Source: Elusimicrobiota bacterium
GTDB taxonomy: Bacteria; Elusimicrobiota; Elusimicrobia; 2-02-FULL-39-32
Length of the DNA stretch: 36,026 bases
NCBI GenBank assembly: GCA_016180425.1
Contig: JACPBF010000005.1
Location: forward strand, 89,034 to 125,059
Direction: 5' to 3'
The notes under the pieces: model-generated
Databases searched by the model: none
Seen by the model: the letters and a program-made list of their open reading frames with translations, nothing else
What the model was told of the DNA's origin: nothing
Shown here: positions 1-7,914 of the stretch, piece by piece
How positions within the stretch are numbered: the stretch's first letter is position 1
Layout of the letters: each line of letters begins with the position of its first letter
Translations under genes and position numbers: made by a program

Positions 1-2
1 TA

Positions 3-1346
3 TTCTCCGGCGCTCAAGGTTTGGTAGAAGATTGTCTTCATCGAAGGACTTTCTTATCTTCACTTCCATTTGGAGGACATCTTTCGCCTAGACGGAATCT
101 CATGTTGGGCAGTACCGCCGCAGCGCTTGCGCCAATTTCCCGTCCATGGCAAGGGACAAAGAGAGCAAGCATCTCATTAGTAAGCCAATCCAAAGAGCCT
201 GCTCACATAGATATTTTCGACAAAGATACTCCTCGCCATGGAATTGTGATTGGAACAACAGGCTCCGGAAAATCCTTCTTGGCAAATATGCTTCTTATCT
301 CGCTACTTTCTGATCCAAAAATCCGCGCTCTTGTGATAGATATCGGCGGAAGTTTTAAAAGAATTACTAATGTATTAGAAGGAGCTTACTTTGACGTTAA
401 ACTGGATGAAAAATACGCTATGAACCCTATATTGCCTAGATCATCCATGATGAAATCAGATGGAACGCTTGACCCAGAAATGTTGGGAGCGCAAACAAGC
501 CTGCTTGCAAAAATTACGCAATGCTCTTCCGGCCCGGCCAGACTTGTGCTAGAGAAAGCTATTGAGGCAGCATTTCTTTCTAAAGATGAGCCCTTGTTAT
601 CGGATATTCTATACTCTTTAAGAAATAACGCTTGGCAGGAAAATCTTAAAGAGCAGGCGCAATTGATTATCAGCCAGCTCCTCCCCTACTGCGAAGGAGT
701 GTATTCTCTTCTGCTCTCCCATCCATCCCGTATCCGTCCGTTTGAAAAGCAAATTACCACTTTTGATTTGGCAGGTTTGAAAGAACACAGAGATTTACAG
801 AATATCGTAGTGAACGTAATTGCCTTTACGATGAGCCGGCAACTGGAAGATAAATCTATCAAGAAAGTTGTAATTATAGATGAAGCGTGGGAATTCTTTA
901 ACGACCCGCAATCTGCAGATTTAATCGCAAGGCTTTACCGTCAAGCTAGAAAACAAAACGCAAGCATTATTACTCTTTCCCAATCTCCTATAGAATTTTT
1001 GAACTCTGCTTGCGCGTCTGCAATTCTTTCCAATAAACATTGGTGTCTTGCTCTTAAGATGACCAGCGGACATGATATGCTGGAAAAGTTTGGGTTTTCT
1101 GACCAAGCAATCCAAAAATCTAAGAGCATGCAGATGAGTCCAAAATCTTTTTCCGAAGTCATGGTTAAGTTTGGCGAGAATGCGCCCCGTATTTTACGAG
1201 TCTCCCCTATCTCTGAGGAATACTGGATCGCCACAACCAATGCTGAAGAGTGCACCCGGGAAGAAAAATTTAGAAAAGAACAAAATTTAAACCAGTTGGA
1301 ATCAATTCTAGAAATGGCAAAAGCTGAGCCAGTAGTTGAATGGTGA
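3..1346 (+). CDS. VirB4/TraC-family conjugation ATPase (C-terminal part, 5' end beyond window)
   Basis: The reading frame is open from the first complete codon at 3, so the gene starts upstream; a TTG at 21 is only an internal codon. About 447 residues are visible, out of roughly 800 in the family. Numbering from that TTG codon, a Walker A motif GTTGSGKS lies near residues 78-85 and a Walker B stretch VVIIDEAWEFF near 285-295, followed by the RQARK helix and a TraC-like tail. VirB4/TraC ATPases sit on the cytoplasmic face of the inner membrane and power pilus assembly and substrate transfer in type IV secretion. It is followed after 3 bases by the VirB6-like gene, consistent with one tra operon. 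Confidence in the family is high; the F-type (TraC) assignment is an inference from the tail. Confidence 0.9.
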   Translation, partial: FSGAQGLVEDCLHRRTFLSSLPFGGHLSPRRNLMLGSTAAALAPISRPWQGTKRASISLVSQSKEPAHIDIFDKDTPRHGIVIGTTGSGKSFLANMLLISLLSDPKIRALVIDIGGSFKRITNVLEGAYFDVKLDEKYAMNPILPRSSMMKSDGTLDPEMLGAQTSLLAKITQCSSGPARLVLEKAIEAAFLSKDEPLLSDILYSLRNNAWQENLKEQAQLIISQLLPYCEGVYSLLLSHPSRIRPFEKQITTFDLAGLKEHRDLQNIVVNVIAFTMSRQLEDKSIKKVVIIDEAWEFFNDPQSADLIARLYRQARKQNASIITLSQSPIEFLNSACASAILSNKHWCLALKMTSGHDMLEKFGFSDQAIQKSKSMQMSPKSFSEVMVKFGENAPRILRVSPISEEYWIATTNAEECTREEKFRKEQNLNQLESILEMAKAEPVVEW

Positions 1347-1349
1347 TAT

Positions 1350-3482
1350 ATGAAAGCTAAGTTACTCATGGCCGTCTTATTCAGTTTATTGACCGTCACC
1401 AACAGTTATGCGCTTTTTGGGAGCGGAGTTACATTCGACCCAATCGCAAAAATACAACGATTGATTATTATCGCTGAGCAAAAACTCCAAACATTGAAAA
1501 CATTCCAGCTGGTTAGGGAGACCATCAATAATGTAAGAACCGCAGAAAGAATGTACGAGATGGGAAAACGAGGATATGAAAGATTAAAAGACCCTGATGA
1601 GTGGAGAGACCTCAAACGTTTTGCAATGAGAAGAATGGAGATGCTTCTTGATCCCGATACAGACCCCTACAATTCCTCTCTCGCAAGAATCATCGGCTCT
1701 CTGGACAGCGCGTTGGATAACTACCTTATGGCTACTAACACATTAGAAATTATTTCTACAAAGATCGACAGCATAGATTCTCGAACAGCAAGTGCTCTGG
1801 ACTCTGTTCCCTTTGTCGGTAGATGGGATAGAGGAGAAAAATGGGCAAAGAATTTTGAGGGGCGCGCTTATGCGAAAAGATACGGCACTCCGCAGGATGT
1901 GGTCAAAAATGCCGAATCAAAATACAAAGATTTTGAGAAGGAAGCGGAGAATATAAAGGCAGAAAAGAAAACTTTGGATGACGACTCCAAAAAACTAAAC
2001 GCGGCATTATTAAAATCCCAAGACTCTTTTGCACAATTGCGTTTTGAGATGGAAAACAGAAGCGGCAAGGACGGCGCTGAAGCTGGAAAATTAAATGCTT
2101 TGCAGGTTAGAAAGGCAAGCCTCGAACAACTAGAACGGGCAAAGGACGATTTAGATAAGAGGAAAATCGATCTAACAAATCGTGCGGGATTTTTGGCAAG
2201 CAATATTCTTGAACAAAAAGACCAGATAGATAGAGTTACTGGAATTTTAGGATTTGAAGGCACGTTAAGAGAGTCTTGGGTTAAAGTTTCTCTATCTTCT
2301 ATGGCAGAGTTGTCCAATCACCTTGAAGTCATTGAGAATATTTTCTTTCAACTGTTAGTAGTGACATTAGCCCTTGGGCTTCTATGGCACGGTATCTGCG
2401 TCTATCAGGGAAGGGAAGTGGGAATCCCTCACGATATAATCGTAGGTGTCATCGGCGCATTTCTATTCCTTTTTCCGGCAAGTCCCATTGCGATACATAA
2501 GATTACCCGTATGTTAGCCATTTGGATTGACGGATTGACTGCCCTATTTGCTAAGGAGGCTGGGAATCCCGTTAATTCACTCAGCTGGATGCTTCACAAC
2601 ACGATGGGAGCCTTAAACCAAATCGAGGGAGACAAATCTTCCATGCTTGGGAAGGTGGTTGGGAGCATTGTAAAAGGAACCGGGCCATTGGCTTTAATTC
2701 ATACCGCCTTTTTTGGAGCTGTTGGTTTTTTAGTTTCTCTCGCTGGCACTATATCTGTCTTTGGCAGCCTGCTATTGAGAAACCTGTTATTCTGGGTGCT
2801 CATGATTCTCTCGCCGGCATTTATTTTTCTAGCGCCTCTGCCTTACGCAAGAAAAAAACTTCTTCCGGCATGGGGAGGGATGGTGTACAGCACGGTTCTC
2901 TGGGGGCCGGTGATCTACATACTCCTAATGGCAGCGAATCTTATGATTCAAAAGATGACAGATATTGCGGTTGGCACTTATTCTTCTAACCCTCTAATGG
3001 ATGTGTTTGTAAATGCTTTTTCGGGATCGTTGCTAGTCTTTGCAATGGTGCTTGCTCCTTTAATGGCTATTGGAATCACTATGGGAAGCTTTGGCGCAGC
3101 ATCATCCGTTATGGGATCCGTATCGGGCTCGATGGTTGCGGCAGGAAGCTCATTTGCGGTGCTGGGAAGCGGCCTCGGAATGAGAACTGCAGGCGGCGCC
3201 CTATGTAAAAGCGCTGGGACTTTAAACAGAAGCGGCAATTTCTTGACTAATCATGGATTTAAACGGTCAGGAAAGAACATAAAGAATATCGGCGCAAAAG
3301 TTATGAATGCTGGTTTTAAAGTAGGCGAAGCGGGCAAATTTGTTTCTTCTCTGGGAGCAAACATAGCCAAAAGAAATACGGGACTAGAAAAAGTTATTCC
3401 AAAGAAATCTACCGCGGTAAACGGTTTCAACAACAGCAAAGATAACAATCAAAACAAACATCAAAACAATGGAAACAACTAA
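1350..3482 (+). CDS. Probable VirB5/TrbJ-VirB6/TrbL fusion, type IV secretion channel protein
   Basis: This 710-residue protein has three parts. Residues 1-21 are a signal peptide ending near NSYA, followed by LFGSGVTFDP, a start reminiscent of TrbJ/VirB5 minor pilus proteins. Residues about 190-320 are highly charged and should form long coiled coils. Residues about 325-590 contain six or so hydrophobic segments and resemble the polytopic VirB6/TrbL inner-membrane channel component. A Gly/Ser-rich and basic, Asn-rich tail (590-710) follows. VirB5 and VirB6 homologues are often neighbouring separate genes, so a fusion is the simplest reading. The start is ATG, 3 bases after the VirB4 stop. 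The 3' end overlaps the next gene by 14 bases. The VirB6-like part is more secure than the VirB5-like part; this is a judgement from motif and topology. Confidence 0.65.
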   Translation: MKAKLLMAVLFSLLTVTNSYALFGSGVTFDPIAKIQRLIIIAEQKLQTLKTFQLVRETINNVRTAERMYEMGKRGYERLKDPDEWRDLKRFAMRRMEMLLDPDTDPYNSSLARIIGSLDSALDNYLMATNTLEIISTKIDSIDSRTASALDSVPFVGRWDRGEKWAKNFEGRAYAKRYGTPQDVVKNAESKYKDFEKEAENIKAEKKTLDDDSKKLNAALLKSQDSFAQLRFEMENRSGKDGAEAGKLNALQVRKASLEQLERAKDDLDKRKIDLTNRAGFLASNILEQKDQIDRVTGILGFEGTLRESWVKVSLSSMAELSNHLEVIENIFFQLLVVTLALGLLWHGICVYQGREVGIPHDIIVGVIGAFLFLFPASPIAIHKITRMLAIWIDGLTALFAKEAGNPVNSLSWMLHNTMGALNQIEGDKSSMLGKVVGSIVKGTGPLALIHTAFFGAVGFLVSLAGTISVFGSLLLRNLLFWVLMILSPAFIFLAPLPYARKKLLPAWGGMVYSTVLWGPVIYILLMAANLMIQKMTDIAVGTYSSNPLMDVFVNAFSGSLLVFAMVLAPLMAIGITMGSFGAASSVMGSVSGSMVAAGSSFAVLGSGLGMRTAGGALCKSAGTLNRSGNFLTNHGFKRSGKNIKNIGAKVMNAGFKVGEAGKFVSSLGANIAKRNTGLEKVIPKKSTAVNGFNNSKDNNQNKHQNNGNN

Positions 3483-3978
3483 AGAAACGATTATTTCAGT
3501 CGCAAGAGAAAATAGAATCTGGAAGTGGGTCACTATTATTTTGAGCATTGGAACTGCTTGTTCTGCATTGACCTCCTATTACCTTCTTCATAAACCGCAG
3601 CAGGCTTGGGTGGTGACTGAGGACGGAAAAATATCAAACAACAATGGAAAATATTTTAGCTTCGAAATTGAAAAAGCCGTACAGAAAGCCGTAGACACCT
3701 ACTATATATCTTCGCCTGATAGAGAAAATCTTCTGGAACATTATTTTGAAAAAACGCTGTCGGAATCAGCAAAGAATTTCAAGACAAAAGACCGGTTCAT
3801 TTCATTCAAAATAAATAAGATTGCGGAAAGCGGTACAAAAATTCTAGCGCAAGGAACACTTTATAGAGAGAATGAAACGGATGAACGCTTAGACCTAATC
3901 CTTGATCGAATAGAGCGGTCTGATATCAATCCCTTCGGTCTGGTTGTAAGTTCGGCAACATCTCAGAAAACGAATTAG
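3469..3978 (+). CDS. VirB8/TraE-like type IV secretion protein
   Basis: The 169-residue product has a short cytoplasmic N-terminus, one transmembrane helix at about residues 20-42 and a periplasmic domain of about 125 residues. This is the topology of VirB8 and of F-type TraE, which form the inner-membrane arches of the secretion machine. Sequence similarity is not strong enough by eye to choose between them. It is somewhat shorter than typical VirB8 proteins (about 220-240) and closer to TraE (about 190). The gene overlaps the VirB6-like gene by 14 bases and ends in TAG, 22 bases before the ORF6N gene. Topology and position support the call. Confidence 0.5.
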   Translation: METTKETIISVARENRIWKWVTIILSIGTACSALTSYYLLHKPQQAWVVTEDGKISNNNGKYFSFEIEKAVQKAVDTYYISSPDRENLLEHYFEKTLSESAKNFKTKDRFISFKINKIAESGTKILAQGTLYRENETDERLDLILDRIERSDINPFGLVVSSATSQKTN

Positions 3979-4000
3979 AAAGGGTAACAAGAAAAGTATC

Positions 4001-4519
4001 ATGACCAAACATTTAGTGCCGCAAGAAACTATAGAAAGAAAAATACATTCCTTCCGAGGCAAGAAAGTAATGCTGGATCGTGATTTAGCAGAACTCTATG
4101 GGGTAACCACAGGTAACCTTAATCTTGCCGTAAGAAGAAATATAAATAGGTTTCCGAAAGATTTTATGTTCCAGCTAACTATAAGAGAAATCAAGAACTT
4201 GATATTGCAATCTGCAAGATCAAGATGGGGAGGGGTTCGAAAATTCCCCTATGCGTTCACTGAGCAAGGAGTAGCAATGCTTTCTAGCGTATTGAATAGC
4301 GGGCGCGCAATAGAAATCAATATATTGATTATGCGTACCTTCATTAAATTGAAAGAGGTCTCTTATATCCATCGTAATGTTTTGCTGAAATTGAACGCTC
4401 TAGAAAAAAAGATCGAAGACCATGATGAAAATATTGAATCTCTATTCGAAGCTATTCGACAGCTCATTGACGCTCCCAAACCAAGCAAGCACAAAATCGG
4501 ATTTGTGCAGAATAACTAG
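4001..4519 (+). CDS. ORF6N-domain DNA-binding protein inserted in the tra operon
   Basis: The 172-residue protein begins with an ORF6N domain (about residues 8-95). The visible signature is FRGKKVMLDRDLAELYGV followed by NLAVRRNINRFPKDFMFQLT and later YAFTEQGVAMLSSVL. Residues 125-155 form a helical, coiled-coil-like region. ORF6N proteins occur in phages, plasmids and bacterial genomes and are regarded as DNA-binding antirepressor-like or regulatory proteins. It is not a secretion component, so its place between the VirB8-like gene and the next tra gene marks it as a passenger or a regulator of the operon. Gaps are short on both sides (22 and 11 bases). The domain call is confident; the biological role is unknown. 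Confidence 0.88.
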   Translation: MTKHLVPQETIERKIHSFRGKKVMLDRDLAELYGVTTGNLNLAVRRNINRFPKDFMFQLTIREIKNLILQSARSRWGGVRKFPYAFTEQGVAMLSSVLNSGRAIEINILIMRTFIKLKEVSYIHRNVLLKLNALEKKIEDHDENIESLFEAIRQLIDAPKPSKHKIGFVQNN

Positions 4520-4530
4520 GAATAACTCCA

Positions 4531-5286
4531 ATGGATCAATTGGCAACTGTTACGAACACAAAAACATCACGCTCCTGGGTTCCTCTGGAAATCTATAAGG
4601 AAAAGAGTTTGATAACGCCGGCTTGGACATGGCATGCCTTGGTTTTGATAAGTATTTTGGCTTTTTTCTCAGTTGTATTTATTTGTGAACGATATCAGAA
4701 AGGCGGAATTAAGATGACTTTTATTAAGAGTTTATCATTCAAAAATAATATTAAAAGTAAGAGGTATCAATCCTTAAAATTAAAATTTCCCAAACTCTCA
4801 AAATCAAAGATACCGGTGGTTGGTGAAACTAAAACTGGAACAGAGGGCACAGGCCGAAGCCGAACAATGATTAATCCAATCTCAATTAAACAACAAACCG
4901 CAGTGTCTAATGACAGTACAGAAAAACAAAATTTTATTCCTGTTGAAGTCCAAAATCGATTAGAAATAATTAGGAATGACCCTAAAAGAATTTACCTCGA
5001 TAAAAAAATAATAGCCGGCGAATTAACTTTCTTCATAAGAAATGTTTCTGAATTTGGCATCGAACTTTATGTCTCCAATGGAGAAAACTCAAGCAAAACA
5101 TACTACTTCCCAAAGGTGGAAGTGGGGGGGAGCGTTTCTAAATTCTATGGCACTGTTCTTCCCCCTTCCGGCAGCTCTTTCGGATGGGTTATTGTTCCAA
5201 ACGTAAGAACGAAAAACAGATTGAGTTTTCAATTTTCTTCAGTTGGCGGCGAAACAAGAACTGAGAGCATAAAATTAGAATGGTAA
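4531..5286 (+). CDS. Unrecognised single-pass membrane protein of the transfer region
   Basis: I do not recognise the family. The 251-residue product has about 32 N-terminal residues in the cytoplasm, one hydrophobic helix at about residues 34-53, a basic and then Ser/Thr-rich linker (about 60-145) and a C-terminal segment (about 150-251) that alternates hydrophobic and polar residues as beta-sandwich domains do. It lies between the VirB8-like and VirB10-like genes, the slot often held by VirB9/TraK, and overlaps the VirB10-like gene by 7 bases. A role in the secretion core is therefore likely by position. Because the following VirB10-like protein lacks its own membrane anchor, this protein could supply the inner-membrane connection; that is speculation. 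Confidence 0.6.
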   Translation: MDQLATVTNTKTSRSWVPLEIYKEKSLITPAWTWHALVLISILAFFSVVFICERYQKGGIKMTFIKSLSFKNNIKSKRYQSLKLKFPKLSKSKIPVVGETKTGTEGTGRSRTMINPISIKQQTAVSNDSTEKQNFIPVEVQNRLEIIRNDPKRIYLDKKIIAGELTFFIRNVSEFGIELYVSNGENSSKTYYFPKVEVGGSVSKFYGTVLPPSGSSFGWVIVPNVRTKNRLSFQFSSVGGETRTESIKLEW

Positions 5287-6041
5287 AAAACTTAATAAAA
5301 GCTTTTATAATTCTTGCGGCATTAACTTCAACTTGTTTTGCCAATAAAAATTCACCCTATAGTTATGCGCAAGAAATAACCACTGATTCCTCTAAAAACG
5401 TTATTAATATTTTTATGCCCGAAGATAATTGGTTTCTTTCCGCCGGCCAAGAAATTAAGGCAACGATTCAAAACGCCATATTTTCTTTTAACCTTCAAAC
5501 GCCCATTATAGCGATTGTAGATGAACCTGCCGTCTGCTTAAAAAATGGTTTGATAATACTGCCAAAAAAGACACGCCTGCTTGGGACAGCAGAGGTATTA
5601 AAGTCTGACGATAGGGTCAACATCCGATTCAATATCGCCGTCCTCCCGAACGGACGTGAATTCGAAATTAATGGAATAGCTCTCTCACCAGATGGATCAG
5701 CAGGAATCAAAGGAGAAGTTAAAGAGTATAAGGATATCCGATTGATGTCCTCCGCTTTGGGAGGCGCCATGAGCGGGATTGGGCAGGCAATGGTGGCCAC
5801 TCTTCCCGGACAACCGATTGTATCGGGCGCAATCGGAGGAGCGTTAACTCAAGGAGCGCAGGAAGCGCAGACAATTTCTAACCAAAAAGCAGATGTTTCT
5901 ATATCAGTTCCGCCGTTTCAAAAGACTTTGGTATTTTTATCTCAAAGGTTATCTTTAGATAAACACTTAACGAACAAACAGCCAGTAAATAAAGAAAAAG
6001 ATCAAGATGAAGAAAAACCAAAGGACTGGAAGAAAGAATAA
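5280..6041 (+). CDS. Short, secreted VirB10/TrbI-like protein
   Basis: The 253-residue product has a cleavable-looking signal peptide (residues 1-21, ending TCFA). It then shows the VirB10/TrbI C-terminal pattern: FLSAGQEIKATIQNAI, later LIILPKKTRLLGTAEV, then AVLPNGREFEINGIAL with SPDGSAGIKGEV. The Gly/Ala-rich stretch at about 158-195 corresponds to the antenna region that crosses the outer membrane in VirB10. Family members usually carry a cytoplasmic N-terminus, a transmembrane helix and a Pro-rich linker before this domain; all three are missing here. The charged Lys/Glu tail (about 235-253) is unusual. It would form the outer part of the secretion core complex. Family membership is fairly clear; how it connects to the inner membrane is not. 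Confidence 0.75.
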   Translation: MVKNLIKAFIILAALTSTCFANKNSPYSYAQEITTDSSKNVINIFMPEDNWFLSAGQEIKATIQNAIFSFNLQTPIIAIVDEPAVCLKNGLIILPKKTRLLGTAEVLKSDDRVNIRFNIAVLPNGREFEINGIALSPDGSAGIKGEVKEYKDIRLMSSALGGAMSGIGQAMVATLPGQPIVSGAIGGALTQGAQEAQTISNQKADVSISVPPFQKTLVFLSQRLSLDKHLTNKQPVNKEKDQDEEKPKDWKKE

Positions 6042-6043
6042 AA

Positions 6044-6607
6044 ATGGACAAAGAAACAATAAAATCAATCGAGAAAAAAATAATCTCTAGAATCAGTCTC
6101 TATCTCGTAGGAGTTTTGGTAAGTTTCTATGTTGAATCCTTGACTATAAAATATCATCTCCCTCCAAGAACTGGATTTATAGCCTTGATCTTATTTTCCA
6201 TTTACCTTTTTACCTACTCAAAGATGAGCGGTCTTTTAGCTTCTCTTTCATTGTCCTGGGCAATGACATGTCTGCTTACACTTTCTTCAACCCCAGTATG
6301 GATAACATTTGCCGCAGGAATCTCTGTTCTATTTATAGTGGAGCCATTATTCAAAAAACCAGATATCTCAACGCGAAATCTTCCCAAAATTGCCGCGCCT
6401 CCTGTGTCGGAAGATGAATATTACAAATACTCAAAGCAGGGAGTTAAAGATGGCAAAATATTTCTAGGAATCGATCTGGAAAAAAATAAGCCGGTCTGGA
6501 TGGATCAAAAATGGCTTACAGAACATATCCAAGTGGTGGGAATTACTGGCTGCGGAAAAACGCAATTCCTCTTAAGCCTTGCATACCAATCGATGATAAG
6601 AAAGTAG
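6044..6607 (+). CDS. Type IV coupling protein (VirD4/TraD-like), N-terminal part up to an in-frame TAG
   Basis: The 187-residue product carries several hydrophobic segments between about residues 15 and 105 and a Walker A motif GITGCGKT near 165-172, then ends at TAG (6605-6607). Coupling proteins are inner-membrane hexameric ATPases that pass the relaxase-DNA complex to the secretion channel. The expected continuation after Walker A lies in the same frame directly after the stop and begins GVMYVSGKP, the usual beta-strand after the P-loop helix. The two pieces therefore make one ordinary coupling protein with a single stop codon inside. Alone this piece has no Walker B motif. It is either a nonsense-mutated gene, a gene needing readthrough, a real split protein, or a sequence error. 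Confidence 0.8.
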   Translation: MDKETIKSIEKKIISRISLYLVGVLVSFYVESLTIKYHLPPRTGFIALILFSIYLFTYSKMSGLLASLSLSWAMTCLLTLSSTPVWITFAAGISVLFIVEPLFKKPDISTRNLPKIAAPPVSEDEYYKYSKQGVKDGKIFLGIDLEKNKPVWMDQKWLTEHIQVVGITGCGKTQFLLSLAYQSMIRK

Positions 6608-6613
6608 GGCGTT

Positions 6614-7912
6614 ATGTATGTAAGCGGGAAACCGTCTTTTTCGGACTGGAAAACTTTTTCTTATCTTGCGAATAATTCTGGAAGAGGAAAAGAACTATAT
6701 TACTTCAATCCATTGGATCCAAATTCTGACAGCTTCAATCCAATCGCCCCTGTAAGTGGTAAAACCACAGAAATTGAGGTAGCCCACCAGATTATGCGCG
6801 CTATTGGGAGAGAGTCGCCATCCTCTCAAGAACGGCTGGATGCGTTTCACAGAGTCGTAGACTTTGAACGCATTCTGCACCTGTCTTCCATACTGGTTGA
6901 ACTCAAAAGGCCTTTTACTCTTGAAGACTGCTACTATTTTTACGCAGATAATGCCGCGCGTGAACATGTCCTAACCGAAGCTGATAAAACTGGGTTGTCA
7001 AAAATGACTGGACTATTGCGAAATCAACTGAAAGGAGAAATTCTAAAAGTTTCTAATCCTGCGGGACTTACCTCGTCTCTACGTCCATGGCTCGCGCACC
7101 CTCTAAGCAAGCAGGTGAACACCTACCAACCGGATATTAGAATACCAGATTTGTTTCTAAACGGCGGACTAGCTTACTTTTCCCTATCACCGGGAAGAAT
7201 CCATCAGCAGGCGAATGCTCTTGGCAGGCAAATCATCGCTCAAGTTCTCGCCTGCTCTGAAACCCTTAGAGAAAAAATCACCCCCAGACCTCCCATGCTT
7301 TTAATTTTGGATGAGTTCTCTGAATATCTTACCCCTGCCTTTTCAACATTGATCTCACAAGCGCGGTCGGGAAGACTCTGTTTAATACTCGCCCTGCAAG
7401 ATTTTGGACAGCTTCTTAGAATTGAAGGAATTGATAAGAGAGCGTTCAGCGAAAATGTCACCAACAATGCTGCAACTAAGATTTTTTTCTCTACCCTCTC
7501 GTCTGAAAGCGCCGAGAGAATGAGTGATATTCTAGGCACTAAAAGTGTCTATAAAAAATCTCAAAGCTATTCATTTGAATGGCAGGGAGATATTGCCTAT
7601 ACAGGGCTCTCCCGAAGGGAAGGCGAAGAATTCATAATCCACCCCAACTGGTTTAAAACAAACAAATCTTTTCTGGCAGCGGTGAAATCTCGCAATGGAT
7701 GTTCTGTAATTCGAACTGTTCTCTTCAAAACAAAAGGAAAAATGGGCGCGAGAGCGAGGTATTACAAGAAAAACGTAGAAACTACTGAGAAACCTTTAAA
7801 TCTTGCAGAAATATCTAACACTGATGCTTCAAAGAAATATTTAAACAAGGGAAAAGAAAAGTGGGACAGCCACTGGTTAAAAAATAAGGCGGATGTAAGC
7901 CAAACTAGCTGA
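6614..7912 (+). CDS. Type IV coupling protein (VirD4/TraD-like), C-terminal part after the in-frame TAG
   Basis: This 432-residue frame starts at an ATG two codons after the TAG that closes the preceding ORF and is in the same frame. It contains the all-alpha insert (about residues 45-145), a Walker B motif MLLILDEFSEY near 228-238, the following SQARSGRLCLILALQDFGQL segment typical of TraD/VirD4/TraG proteins, and a basic C-terminal tail. Without the upstream half it lacks both the membrane anchor and Walker A, so it cannot work alone as a coupling ATPase. No clear Shine-Dalgarno sequence precedes the ATG. That argues against an evolved independent start and for a recent nonsense change or readthrough. 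Two bases separate it from the next gene. Confidence 0.82.
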   Translation: MYVSGKPSFSDWKTFSYLANNSGRGKELYYFNPLDPNSDSFNPIAPVSGKTTEIEVAHQIMRAIGRESPSSQERLDAFHRVVDFERILHLSSILVELKRPFTLEDCYYFYADNAAREHVLTEADKTGLSKMTGLLRNQLKGEILKVSNPAGLTSSLRPWLAHPLSKQVNTYQPDIRIPDLFLNGGLAYFSLSPGRIHQQANALGRQIIAQVLACSETLREKITPRPPMLLILDEFSEYLTPAFSTLISQARSGRLCLILALQDFGQLLRIEGIDKRAFSENVTNNAATKIFFSTLSSESAERMSDILGTKSVYKKSQSYSFEWQGDIAYTGLSRREGEEFIIHPNWFKTNKSFLAAVKSRNGCSVIRTVLFKTKGKMGARARYYKKNVETTEKPLNLAEISNTDASKKYLNKGKEKWDSHWLKNKADVSQTS

Positions 7913-7914
7913 TT

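Noticed and set aside
941-1402. 153-codon minus-strand ORF opposite the VirB4 gene, and similar long antisense frames (1868-2317, 22767-23162, 15224-15523)
   Set aside because: Each lies fully or almost fully opposite a well-supported gene, has no recognisable domain and no ribosome site of note.
6605-6607. Genome-wide reassignment of TAG as an explanation for the split coupling protein
   Set aside because: TAG is a normal stop in other genes here, including two in the same operon and pal.
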